Shown: positions 7,464 to 14,084, counted from the first letter of the stretch. The stretch: 64,000 nt of DNA from Bradyrhizobium sp. WSM1743 (GCF_000473065.1 NZ_AXAZ01000034.1:1-64000), one strand, 5' to 3'. Made by a program: numbers and translations. Notes: a model not told the origin generated them from the sequence alone.

Positions 7464-7655
7464 TCACTCCTCCAGCCCGGCCTTTTGCCGCATCTTGTCG
7501 ATCAGCTCCGAGGCCTCGGCCTTGGTCAGCTCCTCCTTGGGCAGGTCCTGGTGCGCCTGCTCGGCCAAGGTCTTGAGGTAGGATTCCTGGGCTCCGGTCA
7601 TCGGGTCGTCGCCGGATACCCAGTCCTTCGGGTCCTTCTGGGTGTTGTCGGCCAC
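7464..7655 (-). CDS. DUF3072 domain protein (63 aa)
   Basis: The protein reads VADNTQKDPKDWVSGDDPMTGAQESYLKTLAEQAHQDLPKEELTKAEASELIDKMRQKAGLEE. The DPMTGAQ.SYLKTL...LTKAEAS..ID core is the DUF3072 family, small proteins of unknown function. GTG at 7655 is the start because AAGGAG lies eight bases upstream; the longer ATG frame (7685) would bury this site. A LexA-like direct repeat lies about 50 bases upstream, but it is also upstream of the divergent gene at 7755. Confidence 0.75.
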   Translation of the reverse strand: MADNTQKDPKDWVSGDDPMTGAQESYLKTLAEQAHQDLPKEELTKAEASELIDKMRQKAGLEE

Positions 7656-7703
7656 TGCACATCTCCTTTTTCGTCTTCCGTACAACGTCGGACTCGACTC
7701 GTC

Positions 7704-7718
7704 GTTCCGTTTTTGTTC
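7704..7718 (+). promoter_or_regulatory. Candidate LexA (SOS) box
   Basis: The sequence GTTCCGTTTTTGTTC fits the alphaproteobacterial LexA direct repeat GTTC-N7-GTTC. It lies 36 bases before the ATG at 7755 and about 48 before the divergent GTG at 7655. Its T-rich spacer resembles the site at 10145. The bare eight-base pattern is expected about twice by chance in 64 kb, so position and spacer carry the weight. Confidence 0.4.
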
Positions 7719-7754
7719 TCATGGGGCATATCTAGAAATTCGCGAGGCCGAACA

Positions 7755-7988
7755 ATGCCGGACCTGGACTTTCTCAGGCGGGAGATCGAACGGATGCGCA
7801 TGCAAATCGGCAGGCAGCGGAAGGAGATCCTCCAGCTGCAGCGGGCGGGTGTCGGGACGGCTTCGGCCGAAGCGCTACTGTCGCGGATGGAGGCGAAGGT
7901 CGAAAGTCTCTGCGCCCAGCGTGACGCGCTGAAAGGCGCGGAGCCGCATCACAACCAGGGCAGGGTGCTCGGCGGGAGGACATGGTGA
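7755..7988 (+). CDS. Small coiled-coil protein (77 aa)
   Basis: MPDLDFLRREIERMRMQIGRQRKEILQLQRAGVGTASAEALLSRMEAKVESLCAQRDALK is strongly helical, with heptad-like spacing over residues 4-30 and 40-60, so an antiparallel coiled coil is likely. The ATG at 7755 starts directly at the helix. The stop overlaps the start of the next gene (ATGGTGA), giving a two-gene unit. A LexA-like site lies upstream. Function is unknown. Confidence 0.6.
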   Translation: MPDLDFLRREIERMRMQIGRQRKEILQLQRAGVGTASAEALLSRMEAKVESLCAQRDALKGAEPHHNQGRVLGGRTW

Positions 7989-8209
7989 GCAGGCGATGGT
8001 TCGACGATGAGAGGGATCTGTCGCCCTTCCTGACCGCGCTCGAGGACGTTCGCCGCAAGGCGACGCGGGAAGGGTGGTGCTATGCCCACGTCCAGGCCAT
8101 CATCGTGGCCATCGATCAGTATGCGGAGGCCGCGACAGGCAACCGCGAGTATTTCCTGAACAAGCCGGTTTCGATCGGAGATAGCCGGAAGGCCGCGGAG
8201 ATTCCGTGA
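7982..8209 (+). CDS. Small hypothetical protein (75 aa)
   Basis: MVSRRWFDDERDLSPFLTALEDVRRKATREGWCYAHVQAIIVAIDQYAEAATGNREYFLNKPVSIGDSRKAAEIP overlaps the preceding coiled-coil gene by seven bases, so it is translationally coupled. It appears globular and helical, without a recognised domain. Conserved-looking aromatic and acidic positions (GWCYAHVQAIIVAIDQYAEAATGNREYFLNKP) argue for a real gene. Confidence 0.65.
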   Translation: MVSRRWFDDERDLSPFLTALEDVRRKATREGWCYAHVQAIIVAIDQYAEAATGNREYFLNKPVSIGDSRKAAEIP

Positions 8210-8312
8210 GGGGCTATGCCCTCGTATCGTTGCTCGTGCATCGAGGCCTATTGACATCTCCTGTCGGGGAGCAGGGCAATCGCATCTGGTCTTTTGAAGA
8301 CCTGAGCGCACG

Positions 8313-8356
8313 CCTCGTCCTTCGAGACGACCGCTTCGCGGTCCCTCAGGATGAGG
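8313..8356. repeat. Palindromic intergenic repeat
   Basis: The sequence opens CCTCGTCCTTCGAGACGACC and closes CTCAGGATGAGG. Ends CCTCgTCCT and AGGATGAGG are inverted with one mismatch, and a smaller stem ACCGCTTCGCGGT lies inside. This is the common alphaproteobacterial repeat built from CCTCATCCTGAGG and CTTCGAG modules. Confidence 0.6.
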
Positions 8357-8490
8357 CTAAACGGCGTCGGCGTCCGCCAAAGCAGCGGCCACACACTCCG
8401 CTCTTATCCTGAGGGCCCGTCGGGGCGAAGTGAACCACGCGCCGCTCTGCTGCGGAGTGGCGAGGCCGACAAAGCAAGACTTGCAGGAGA

Positions 8491-8814
8491 CTAGGCCGCA
8501 ATCCGTTGATCGACAGGGACCGTCAGGAACTTGAGCGCTTCTGCATGTGCAAGATCGGGAACTGCGATCGCCGTGTGGCTGTACATCGCATGCGTCCGCG
8601 ATTTCGCAATCCTGTCCAGGATCTCGCTGCCTTTGATGACGTGGAGGCCCATACCCTCTTCAGTGGGGAAGATCGCCAGCACCACGTCGTAAGCCGCGAT
8701 CACGGCTCTGAGCGCTTCGGCCTTGTCTTCGGCGACGTCGACAAAAATACGAACATCAGCTGCGAGTTCACGCAGCTCGTTAAAATCCAGCACTGTGAGG
8801 ATACTCCAACGCAA
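8491..8814 (-). CDS. Conserved-looking hypothetical protein (107 aa)
   Basis: MRWSILTVLDFNELRELAADVRIFVDVAEDKAEALRAVIAAYDVVLAIFPTEEGMGLHVIKGSEILDRIAKSRTHAMYSHTAIAVPDLAHAEALKFLTVPVDQRIAA has alternating helices and strands in a small alpha/beta layout. It has no signal peptide or membrane segment. No domain is recognised. It is the only credible frame across this stretch. Confidence 0.55.
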   Translation of the reverse strand: MRWSILTVLDFNELRELAADVRIFVDVAEDKAEALRAVIAAYDVVLAIFPTEEGMGLHVIKGSEILDRIAKSRTHAMYSHTAIAVPDLAHAEALKFLTVPVDQRIAA

Positions 8815-9221
8815 CGAACCTGATGGGAGCTTGGCGGCGTTAGGTTACTGAAGTGTCAACAACACCCTTAGGAGCCACAGGTTTCACGCGGAGGTGACGC
8901 GGCGGGTGGGATCAACTGGAGTCTCGAACAGCGAAAATCCCGCCCTGGGGGAAGCGGGGTTCTCTGGTGGGGTGAAGCTTAGGGACTTCAATCATAAGAC
9001 GCGTCAGCAGCCGAATGGTTCAAAAAAAGAAAGTGGGCATGTCCGGCGGCATCGTTCACAGCAGGCCGGTCATCCCTGAGAACCCGTGCTTGCGTTTTCG
9101 GCCTCGATGGGTTCTAAGCCCGATCACTTCATGACTTCTGGCATGAATCAGCAGCGTGCCCCGCGGTCCGGCCGCATCCCCAGCAGGAATTGCGCGCGCC
9201 CCCATTCAGAGGAATTCAGAC
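8815..9221. other. Intergenic stretch, nothing certain
   Basis: No gene is supported. A hairpin with arms CCCGC and GCGGG followed by GTTCT lies at about 8940-8965 and could end a short transcript. The promoter of the HU-like gene should lie at the right end. Confidence 0.3.
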
Positions 9222-9518
9222 ATGGCGAAGATGACGAAGACCCAATTGATCGATGCAATTGCCGAGGGCACGCAGCTTTCGAAGAACGACGTGAAGTCGG
9301 TGATCGAGTACATGGCGACGGTCGGTTACAAGGAGCTCAACGAGTCCGGCGAGTTCGTCATTCCCGGCTTCGTGAAAATGTCGGTGGTGAACAAGCCGGC
9401 GACCGAAGCCCGCATGGGCATCAATCCCTTCACCAAGGAGCCGATGCAGTTTGCGGCGAAGCCCGCGAGCAAATCGGTCAAGGCCTCGCCGTTGAAGGTG
9501 GCGAAGGACGCGGTCTGA
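9222..9518 (+). CDS. HU/IHF-family DNA-binding protein
   Basis: The 98-residue product MAKMTKTQLIDAIAEGTQLSKNDVKSVIEYMATVGYKELNESGEFVIPGFVKMSVVNKPATEARMGINPFTKEPMQFAAKPASKSVKASPLKVAKDAV matches the HU fold: helical dimer part with LSKNDVKSVIE, then the beta arm with GINPFTKEP and AAKPAS before a basic tail. Canonical HU reads RxGRNPxTGE, so here the arm is RMGINPFTKE and the family is the divergent HU-like type. AGAGGA lies upstream of the ATG. It probably binds and bends DNA in the nucleoid. Confidence 0.8.
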   Translation: MAKMTKTQLIDAIAEGTQLSKNDVKSVIEYMATVGYKELNESGEFVIPGFVKMSVVNKPATEARMGINPFTKEPMQFAAKPASKSVKASPLKVAKDAV

Positions 9519-9566
9519 GCCGCCGGCGATGTCGTTGCGGCGGGCTCTCTTGCGACGGCGCAACGA

Positions 9567-9743
9567 TCAATGGCTGAAGAAAAGGTGGTGCTCGGCGATG
9601 GCGATGCCGAACACCGCCACGACGATCAGGACAAGCCACAGCGCGCGCCGCTCGCTCTGTCCGGGCGCGCCCTGCGGCTTCCCGCAAGCCGGGCAGACCG
9701 AAAGACCGATCGAGATTTCGTTCTCGCAGAACTCGCAGATCAT
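9567..9743 (-). CDS. Zinc-ribbon single-pass membrane protein (58 aa)
   Basis: The minus strand encodes MICEFCENEISIGLSVCPACGKP... with two CxxC knuckles (CEFC, CPAC). A transmembrane segment RRALWLVLIVVAVFGIAIAEHHLFF ends near the C-terminus. This is a minimal zinc-ribbon plus tail-anchor protein with the ribbon likely cytoplasmic. The ATG at 9743 is the first credible start; the frame is open further upstream without a start codon, so a longer form is not excluded. A candidate structured RNA with its own terminator lies upstream on the same strand. Confidence 0.6.
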   Translation of the reverse strand: MICEFCENEISIGLSVCPACGKPQGAPGQSERRALWLVLIVVAVFGIAIAEHHLFFSH

Positions 9744-9901
9744 TAGCGGCTCGATGACGCATTTCGCGGTGCGGGCTTCTGTCGCGCCAAACGGCTGCGC
9801 TGCACGGTCGCCGGCCCGCTGAATTTCGGACGGTCAATGCGGAAGGCGAGGCCTCGTTCCGTCGCCGCAATCCCGCTTATCAAAATCACCGGCTTCGCAA
9901 A

Positions 9902-9928
9902 GAAAAACCCCGCGCTTTCGCGCGAGGC
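9902..9928 (-). terminator. Rho-independent terminator (minus strand)
   Basis: An 8-bp stem CCTCGCGC/GCGCGGGG with a GAAA tetraloop is followed by TTTTTCT on the minus strand. No protein gene lies directly upstream on that strand, so it probably ends the candidate RNA at 9905-10100. Confidence 0.75.
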
Positions 9929-10100
9929 TCTTCTGACTGACGGCGTTGGAATTTCAGCGCCTGGCCGTCAGCGATACACGTAACTTAAAGTTGAAATTCC
10001 AAAAAGCAACAGCGCCGCGATGACGGAGTATGTTCGTCAGGCGGCGCTGCCGTGTGACTGGGCGCTGAAATCCCCAGCTTCCATGGGTCCTTGCCGCGCC
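9905..10100 (-). ncRNA. Candidate structured small RNA
   Basis: On the minus strand this 195-base stretch has no protein frame and folds strongly. A hairpin with stem CAGCGCCGC/GCGGCGCTG and inner stem TGACG/CGTCA displays the loop AACATACTC. The flanking GGATTTCAGCGCC can pair with GGCGCTGAAATTCC about 100 bases later, and CTGACGGC/GCCGTCAG forms an alternative stem. A GAAA-tetraloop terminator closes it. The hairpin half has a covarying homologue at 15028-15104. The 5' end is a guess. Confidence 0.5.
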
Positions 10101-10144
10101 GAAAAGGTTCAGCACGAAATCTCTCCCGAGGGGCTGGACTTTTT

Positions 10145-10159
10145 GTTCTCCTTTTGTTC
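10145..10159 (+). promoter_or_regulatory. Candidate LexA (SOS) box
   Basis: GTTCTCCTTTTGTTC fits GTTC-N7-GTTC, including the T-rich spacer typical of alphaproteobacterial SOS promoters. It lies between TGGACT (10135-10140) and TAGTAT (10160-10165), a place where LexA would block the promoter. The ATG at 10200 is 40 bases downstream of the box. Confidence 0.5.
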
Positions 10160-10199
10160 TAGTATTGAGCCGCCTTTGGTGGACCATTGGGAGGTGCTC

Positions 10200-10334
10200 A
10201 TGACCGTCGAAAAGCAACGCGAAGTGATCAGGCTGTGGAACGAGCTCAGGAAGCTCGAGGGTCCTGCCGCAGAAGAGCTCCGCATCCAGATCCTTGAATG
10301 CTTCTCCAAGGACAAGCCGAAGCGGGCGGCTTGA
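10200..10334 (+). CDS. 44-residue microprotein behind a LexA-like box
   Basis: The frame MTVEKQREVIRLWNELRKLEGPAAEELRIQILECFSKDKPKRAA follows GGGAGG at ideal spacing. It is a single charged amphipathic helix pair with a basic tail, without a recognised family. The strong ribosome-binding site, the promoter-like spacing and the LexA-like repeat upstream make this the best-supported short gene here. An SOS-induced role is an inference. Confidence 0.6.
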   Translation: MTVEKQREVIRLWNELRKLEGPAAEELRIQILECFSKDKPKRAA

Positions 10335-10668
10335 TCTATCGGCAACGCGCAAGCGGGCTCGTTCTGACGACTCGCGCTTGCTTGTCGCCGCAGAGTTTGC
10401 TCGCGATGAGTCCTGCCGCCGACGGTGTGAGGGGCGCGCGCTTTCATCGATCGTTAGGAATCGCTCCGCACTGAATTTTGCGACTTCGATTCGTTCTTCG
10501 AGAACGAAATGGAGTCGAAGCTGGAACAAAGCCGATCGGTCTTGCACCGCTCCTTGCGGCAGAGGTGCCGCCTCTGGTGTGCCTAACGATAGCTTGCACC
10601 AATGCCGATGACCCTATCCAGTTAGGTTAAAAGCCCAATCGCGTTGCGCTTGCTGCGGGTTGGGGTAG
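10335..10668. other. Intergenic stretch with a dispersed repeat
   Basis: No protein gene is supported. An imperfect stem GCAAGCG/CGCTTGC lies just after 10334 and could end that transcript. A 30-bp element at 10488-10517 recurs at 39196-39225. Confidence 0.4.
10488..10517. repeat. 30-bp dispersed repeat, copy 1
   Basis: The core reads GATTCGTTCTTCGAGAACGA and ends GGAGTCG. It matches 39196-39225 at 25 of 30 positions and forms a hairpin TTCGTTCT-tcg-AGAACGAA. Confidence 0.55.
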
Positions 10669-10722
10669 GTGTCCGGCAAAGACAAGCAAGAAACGACTTC
10701 GCCAAGAAGCAGTTTTGCCATT

Positions 10723-10917
10723 ATGCCGTTTTCAGAGCCGTCCTTTTTCCAAGGCGACCGGAACACCTACCGGCGCGTCGCCGTCGTCGGCACGCTGTTC
10801 TGTCTCGCTTTCGTAGTGATCAGCTTCTCGCTGCGGCCGCAGGCCGAGGACACGCGCGTTGCAGTCAAGGCCGACCGGCTGGTGCGCACGGCAGGCCAAG
10901 CGGCGCGCGCCAATTAG
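10723..10917 (+). CDS. Small single-pass membrane protein (64 aa)
   Basis: MPFSEPSFFQGDRNTYRRVAVVGTLFCLAFVVISFSLRPQAEDTRVAVKADRLVRTAGQAARAN has a short cytoplasmic head, one transmembrane segment (about residues 18-36) and a charged, probably periplasmic tail. An upstream GTG at 10669 would add 18 residues; I prefer the ATG, but neither has a strong ribosome-binding site. Its stop codon overlaps the stop of the convergent gene at 10914. Confidence 0.55.
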   Translation: MPFSEPSFFQGDRNTYRRVAVVGTLFCLAFVVISFSLRPQAEDTRVAVKADRLVRTAGQAARAN

Positions 10918-11039
10918 CGCTCGTCGCGGTAGCCGCGATCGTCGGCCGGCGCGTGCGCGCAGGCGGCGCCGCGCGAGGCGAGCGCCACGAAGCCGGCATA
11001 GCCGGCCAGGTTGAGCAAGACTTCGAGCCAGACGGGCAT
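10914..11039 (-). CDS. Small membrane-anchored protein (41 aa)
   Basis: MPVWLEVLLNLAGYAGFVALASRGAACAHAPADDRGYRDER has one N-terminal hydrophobic helix and a charged tail. AAGAGG precedes the ATG at 11039 at good spacing. The upstream-extended frame is discarded for lack of a site. It converges on 10723-10917 with overlapping stop codons (TTAG). Confidence 0.5.
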   Translation of the reverse strand: MPVWLEVLLNLAGYAGFVALASRGAACAHAPADDRGYRDER

Positions 11040-11122
11040 GGCGGACCTCTTTCCTTGCGCTCGGCGTGAGAAAGGACTCAACGTCCGCGCGTAATCCCGG
11101 TTCCATGCTCCTGCAAAGAAAC

Positions 11123-11353
11123 TCAAACGGGAGAGGAGGGATCGAGCCGGCGGCCGAGGGCCGCGACGGATTCGCTCGACGGCTGCTCCTTCAGGAACTC
11201 GGCGATGGCTTGCGCCAGCTCGCGGTCGCTCATCGGCGTCGGCGGCGGGCGCAGCGTGCCGACACCGAAGCTGCGGACGATCTCGTCGTAATGCCGATCG
11301 TCGGATCTGGGAACCAATTTGCGGATACGGGCCAGCAAAGCGGATAACGGCAA
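11123..11353 (-). CDS. Small hypothetical protein (76 aa)
   Basis: The product LPLSALLARIRKLVPRSDDRHYDEIVRSFGVGTLRPPPTPMSDRELAQAIAEFLKEQPSSESVAALGRRLDPSSPV is soluble, with two short helices. I choose TTG at 11353 because GAGGAGGAAGG lies just upstream; an ATG at 11389 would start within that leader. No family is recognised. Confidence 0.5.
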   Translation of the reverse strand: MPLSALLARIRKLVPRSDDRHYDEIVRSFGVGTLRPPPTPMSDRELAQAIAEFLKEQPSSESVAALGRRLDPSSPV

Positions 11354-11421
11354 ACCTTCCTCCTCGATCGTCCGCCCCGCTGGCAGCAATTATGGTCTGC
11401 TGCCATTTGCTCCCGTGAAAC

Positions 11422-11457
11422 TAAAACCCCGCCAGCATCGCGGAGATGCTGACGGGG
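11422..11457 (-). terminator. Rho-independent terminator (minus strand)
   Basis: A 13-bp stem with one mismatch (CCCCGCCAGCATC against GATGCTGACGGGG) is followed on the minus strand by TTTTAG. No protein gene on that strand precedes it between here and the divergent gene at 11650, so it may end an unannotated small RNA. Confidence 0.6.
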
Positions 11458-11649
11458 CTTCGGTGCTGTTGCCTCTACCGGATGGCGGAGGCTCTCGCAC
11501 TTGACGAGTTAATCCGCGTCCGCCGATTTTGTTCCCGCTGCATCGATATTTTTGAATCGACTTTTTTTGAGCGCGGTCGGTTCCTGCCGATTGCGCAACC
11601 ATCGCAGGTGCCGGCGGTTATCTCTCCGCAAGACGCGAAGGAGGACATC

Positions 11650-11934
11650 ATGAAGAAGACACTGGCAGTCCTGGCCACCATCGCGGCCGTCGGCGTGGCG
11701 GCAGTCGCGGCGCCTGCGCCGGCCGAGGCGCGCGGCCGCGGAATCGGCCCGGGCCTCGCGTTCGGCCTTGCCGCCGGCGCGATCACCGCCGGCGCGGTCG
11801 CAGCCTCCCACCCCTATGGCTATTACGGTCCCGGCTACGGCTATTATGACGGCCCGAGCTATTATTACGGACCGGGTCCGTACGCCTATTACGGTGGGCC
11901 GTACTACCGCCGCCACTACTATCGCCATTGGTAG
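11650..11934 (+). CDS. Secreted Gly/Tyr-rich small protein (94 aa)
   Basis: MKKTLAVLATIAAVGVAAVAAPAPAEA is a signal peptide with cleavage near residue 27. A glycine-rich hydrophobic stretch (GPGLAFGLAAGAITAGAVAAS) and a tail of about 45 residues dominated by Tyr, Gly and Pro follow, ending RRHYYRHW. Such small exported proteins are common in Bradyrhizobium and have no assigned role. GAAGGAGG gives an almost perfect ribosome-binding site, so expression is probably high. A strong terminator follows directly. Confidence 0.8.
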   Translation: MKKTLAVLATIAAVGVAAVAAPAPAEARGRGIGPGLAFGLAAGAITAGAVAASHPYGYYGPGYGYYDGPSYYYGPGPYAYYGGPYYRRHYYRHW

Positions 11935-11950
11935 TCGCCAACAGCGAAAA

Positions 11951-11977
11951 GCCCGGAGCGAGGCTCCGGGCTTTTTT
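11951..11977 (+). terminator. Rho-independent terminator
   Basis: The stem GCCCGGAGC/GCTCCGGGC with loop GAG is followed by six T. It ends the gene at 11650-11934. Confidence 0.9.
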
Positions 11978-12012
11978 CATTGGCATGCTTCGCGCTTGCT
12001 TGCGCGATGATC

Positions 12013-12177
12013 CTACGGCCAGAGCGATGGCCGCTCGACCTTGCGGGCGTTCTCCAGCGTCGAGACGAAATATTCTTCGCGCTCGCGCTTGAACTTTTCC
12101 TGCGTGGCACGGAAGGCGGCGACACGGGCGGCGATCTCGTCGCGCTCACGCGCCTTGCGTTCCTCGTCTTCGGTCAT
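12013..12177 (-). CDS. Small charged helical protein (54 aa)
   Basis: The minus strand encodes MTEDEERKARERDEIAARVAAFRATQEKFKREREEYFVSTLENARKVERPSLWP. It is almost wholly helical and highly charged, with a C-terminal aromatic tail (PSLWP). It ends against the terminator of the convergent gene at 11650. No domain is recognised; the coherent composition and lack of alternatives support it. Confidence 0.6.
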   Translation of the reverse strand: MTEDEERKARERDEIAARVAAFRATQEKFKREREEYFVSTLENARKVERPSLWP

Positions 12178-12435
12178 GTCAAATCCCCTCTACACCTGAG
12201 TATGTGCACATCTGAACCCAAGCGCTGCCGCCGCAATCACGTTGAGTCGCGTCAACACATCCATTGGTGCTCCTGAATGGGGCGTCAATGGGGAGGAGGA
12301 GGAGGCATTGCAGGATTGTGATAAGCCAAGGCCGGGAAAAATTGCCGAGCGCGTTGCGTTCGCGCTTGATAAGAGCGTCAACGATCTTGCCGCTTGCGCA
12401 TGTTGCTGTCAGGCAAAACGAGTCGGGAGGCGTGA

Positions 12436-13197
12436 TTGATCGCATCGGATCTTCGGAGCGGCGTCGAGCGCCTCGGCGACCTGATCGCCGAGGCCAGGGC
12501 CATCGTACCGTTCACCGGCGCCGGCATCTCGACCGAGTGCGGCATTCCCGACTTCCGCTCGCCGGGTGGAATTTGGACGCGCAACCGTCCGATCCCGTTC
12601 GACGAGTTCGTTGCGAGCCAGGAGGCGCGGGACGAATCCTGGCGCCGGCGCTTTGCGATGGAGGAGGTCTTTGCTGCGGCGAAGCCCGGCCGCGGCCATC
12701 GCGCCCTGGCCTCGCTCTACCGCGCCGGCAAGGTTCCCGCCGTCATCACCCAGAACATCGACAATCTGCACCAGGCCTCGGGTTTTGCGCCCGAACACGT
12801 GATTGAACTTCATGGAAATACTACTTATGCGCGCTGCATCGGATGCGGGCAGTCATATCAGCTCGACTGGGTGAAGCGCCGTTTCGAGGACAATGGCGCG
12901 GCGCCCAACTGCACCACCTGCGACGAGCCGGTGAAAACCGCCACGATCTCCTTCGGCCAAATGATGCCGGACGACGAGATGCAGCGCGCGACCGCGCTGT
13001 CGCAAGCCTGCGATCTCTTCATCGCGATCGGTTCCTCGCTCGTGGTCTGGCCGGCCGCGGGCTTTCCGGTGATGGCCAAGCGCGCCGGTGCACGTCTTGT
13101 GATCATCAATCGCGAGCCGACGGATCAGGACGACATCGCCGACCTCGTCATCCACCACGACATCGGCGAGACTCTCGGGCCCTTTGTCGGCAATTGA
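12436..13197 (+). CDS. Sirtuin NAD-dependent protein deacylase
   Basis: This 253-residue protein has all SIR2 motifs. GAGISTECGIPDFRSPGGIW near residue 30 binds NAD. TQNIDNLHQ and ELHGNT (catalytic His) follow near residues 104-126. Two zinc knuckles, CIGC and CTTC, flank the small domain. FGQMMP and GSSLVVWPAAGFP complete the Rossmann half. It removes acyl groups from lysines with NAD and acts in the cytoplasm, typically on metabolic enzymes such as acyl-CoA synthetases. The TTG start at 12436 follows GGGAGG at ideal spacing. It stands alone. Confidence 0.92.
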   Translation: MIASDLRSGVERLGDLIAEARAIVPFTGAGISTECGIPDFRSPGGIWTRNRPIPFDEFVASQEARDESWRRRFAMEEVFAAAKPGRGHRALASLYRAGKVPAVITQNIDNLHQASGFAPEHVIELHGNTTYARCIGCGQSYQLDWVKRRFEDNGAAPNCTTCDEPVKTATISFGQMMPDDEMQRATALSQACDLFIAIGSSLVVWPAAGFPVMAKRAGARLVIINREPTDQDDIADLVIHHDIGETLGPFVGN

Positions 13198-13204
13198 GGC
13201 ATCA

Positions 13205-13258
13205 ATTTGATTCGCGGCTGTGCAAGCTGTTCATAGGTTCCGGCGAATCTCTTTTTTG
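13205..13258 (+). terminator. Possible terminator after the sirtuin gene
   Basis: TTGATTCGC pairs with GGCGAATC across about 30 bases, followed by TCTTTTTTG. The long loop makes it a weak candidate. Confidence 0.4.
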
Positions 13259-13395
13259 TCTATGCGCCGCAACCGGGAGTGTTATCTTTTGAGTCGAAAG
13301 ATTCGCGTCGCGTCGAATTGAGAACAATCTCTTAAGACGCGTGATTCGAGCGCCGCCAATGTGGCGGGTAGCATGGCAGTGTGAGGTCCGGGGTT

Positions 13396-14058
13396 ATGGG
13401 GTCGTCGGACGGATTTGAGTCCAAGAAGCTTGGAATTCCCGGACAGGGCACTTCGCCCGGGCGAATGACGCCGGGCGAACATGGCGGCGCCGGCCGCGAG
13501 GGCGCGCTCAGTCCATTCAGCGGGCTTGGCGAGACCGGCGCCAACCTCGTCGAGGTCCATGGCGTCATCAAATGGTTCGACGCCTCCAAAGGCTACGGCT
13601 TCATCGTTCCCGACAATGGCTGGCCGGACGTCCTGCTGCACGTTACCGTGCTTAGACGCGATGGCTTCCAGACGGCTTATGAGGGTGCCCGCGTCGTCGT
13701 CGAATGCATCCAGCGCGCCAAGGGTTACCAGGCCTTTCGCGTCGTCTCGATGGACGAGTCGACCGCGATCCATCCGGCGCAGATGCTGCCGCCGCGCACC
13801 CATGTCACGGTCACGCCGACCAGCGGGCTGGAACGGGCCCAGGTCAAATGGTTCAACCGGCTGCGCGGCTTCGGTTTCCTGACCTGCGGCGAGGGTACGC
13901 CCGACATTTTCGTGCACATGGAGACGCTGCGCCGCTTCGGCATGACCGAGCTCAGGCCGGGCCAGTATGTCCTGGTGCGCTTCGGACCCGGCTCCAAGGG
14001 CATGATGGCGGCCGAGATCCATCCCGAGACCGGATCGCCGGGATTGCAGTCGCATTAA
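13396..14058 (+). CDS. Double cold-shock-domain protein
   Basis: This 220-residue protein has a flexible N-terminus of about 50 residues and two cold-shock domains. The first has GVIKWFDASKGYGFIVPDNG and VLLHV; the second has AQVKWFNRLRGFGFLTCGEG and IFVHM. These are the RNP1 and RNP2 single-stranded nucleic-acid motifs. Two-domain CspA-like proteins of about this size are typical of Rhizobiales and probably act as RNA chaperones. A GTG at 13381 is an alternative start five codons upstream. A terminator follows at 14085. Confidence 0.9.
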   Translation: MGSSDGFESKKLGIPGQGTSPGRMTPGEHGGAGREGALSPFSGLGETGANLVEVHGVIKWFDASKGYGFIVPDNGWPDVLLHVTVLRRDGFQTAYEGARVVVECIQRAKGYQAFRVVSMDESTAIHPAQMLPPRTHVTVTPTSGLERAQVKWFNRLRGFGFLTCGEGTPDIFVHMETLRRFGMTELRPGQYVLVRFGPGSKGMMAAEIHPETGSPGLQSH

Positions 14059-14084
14059 AGACTTCAGTTCCCGCGATCGTGAGC

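Noticed and set aside
8206..8412. 68-codon plus frame after the gene at 7982
   Set aside because: It runs through an intergenic palindromic repeat and has no ribosome-binding site of note.
8894..9079. 61-codon plus frame before the HU-like gene
   Set aside because: Composition is not protein-like and no start signal is seen.
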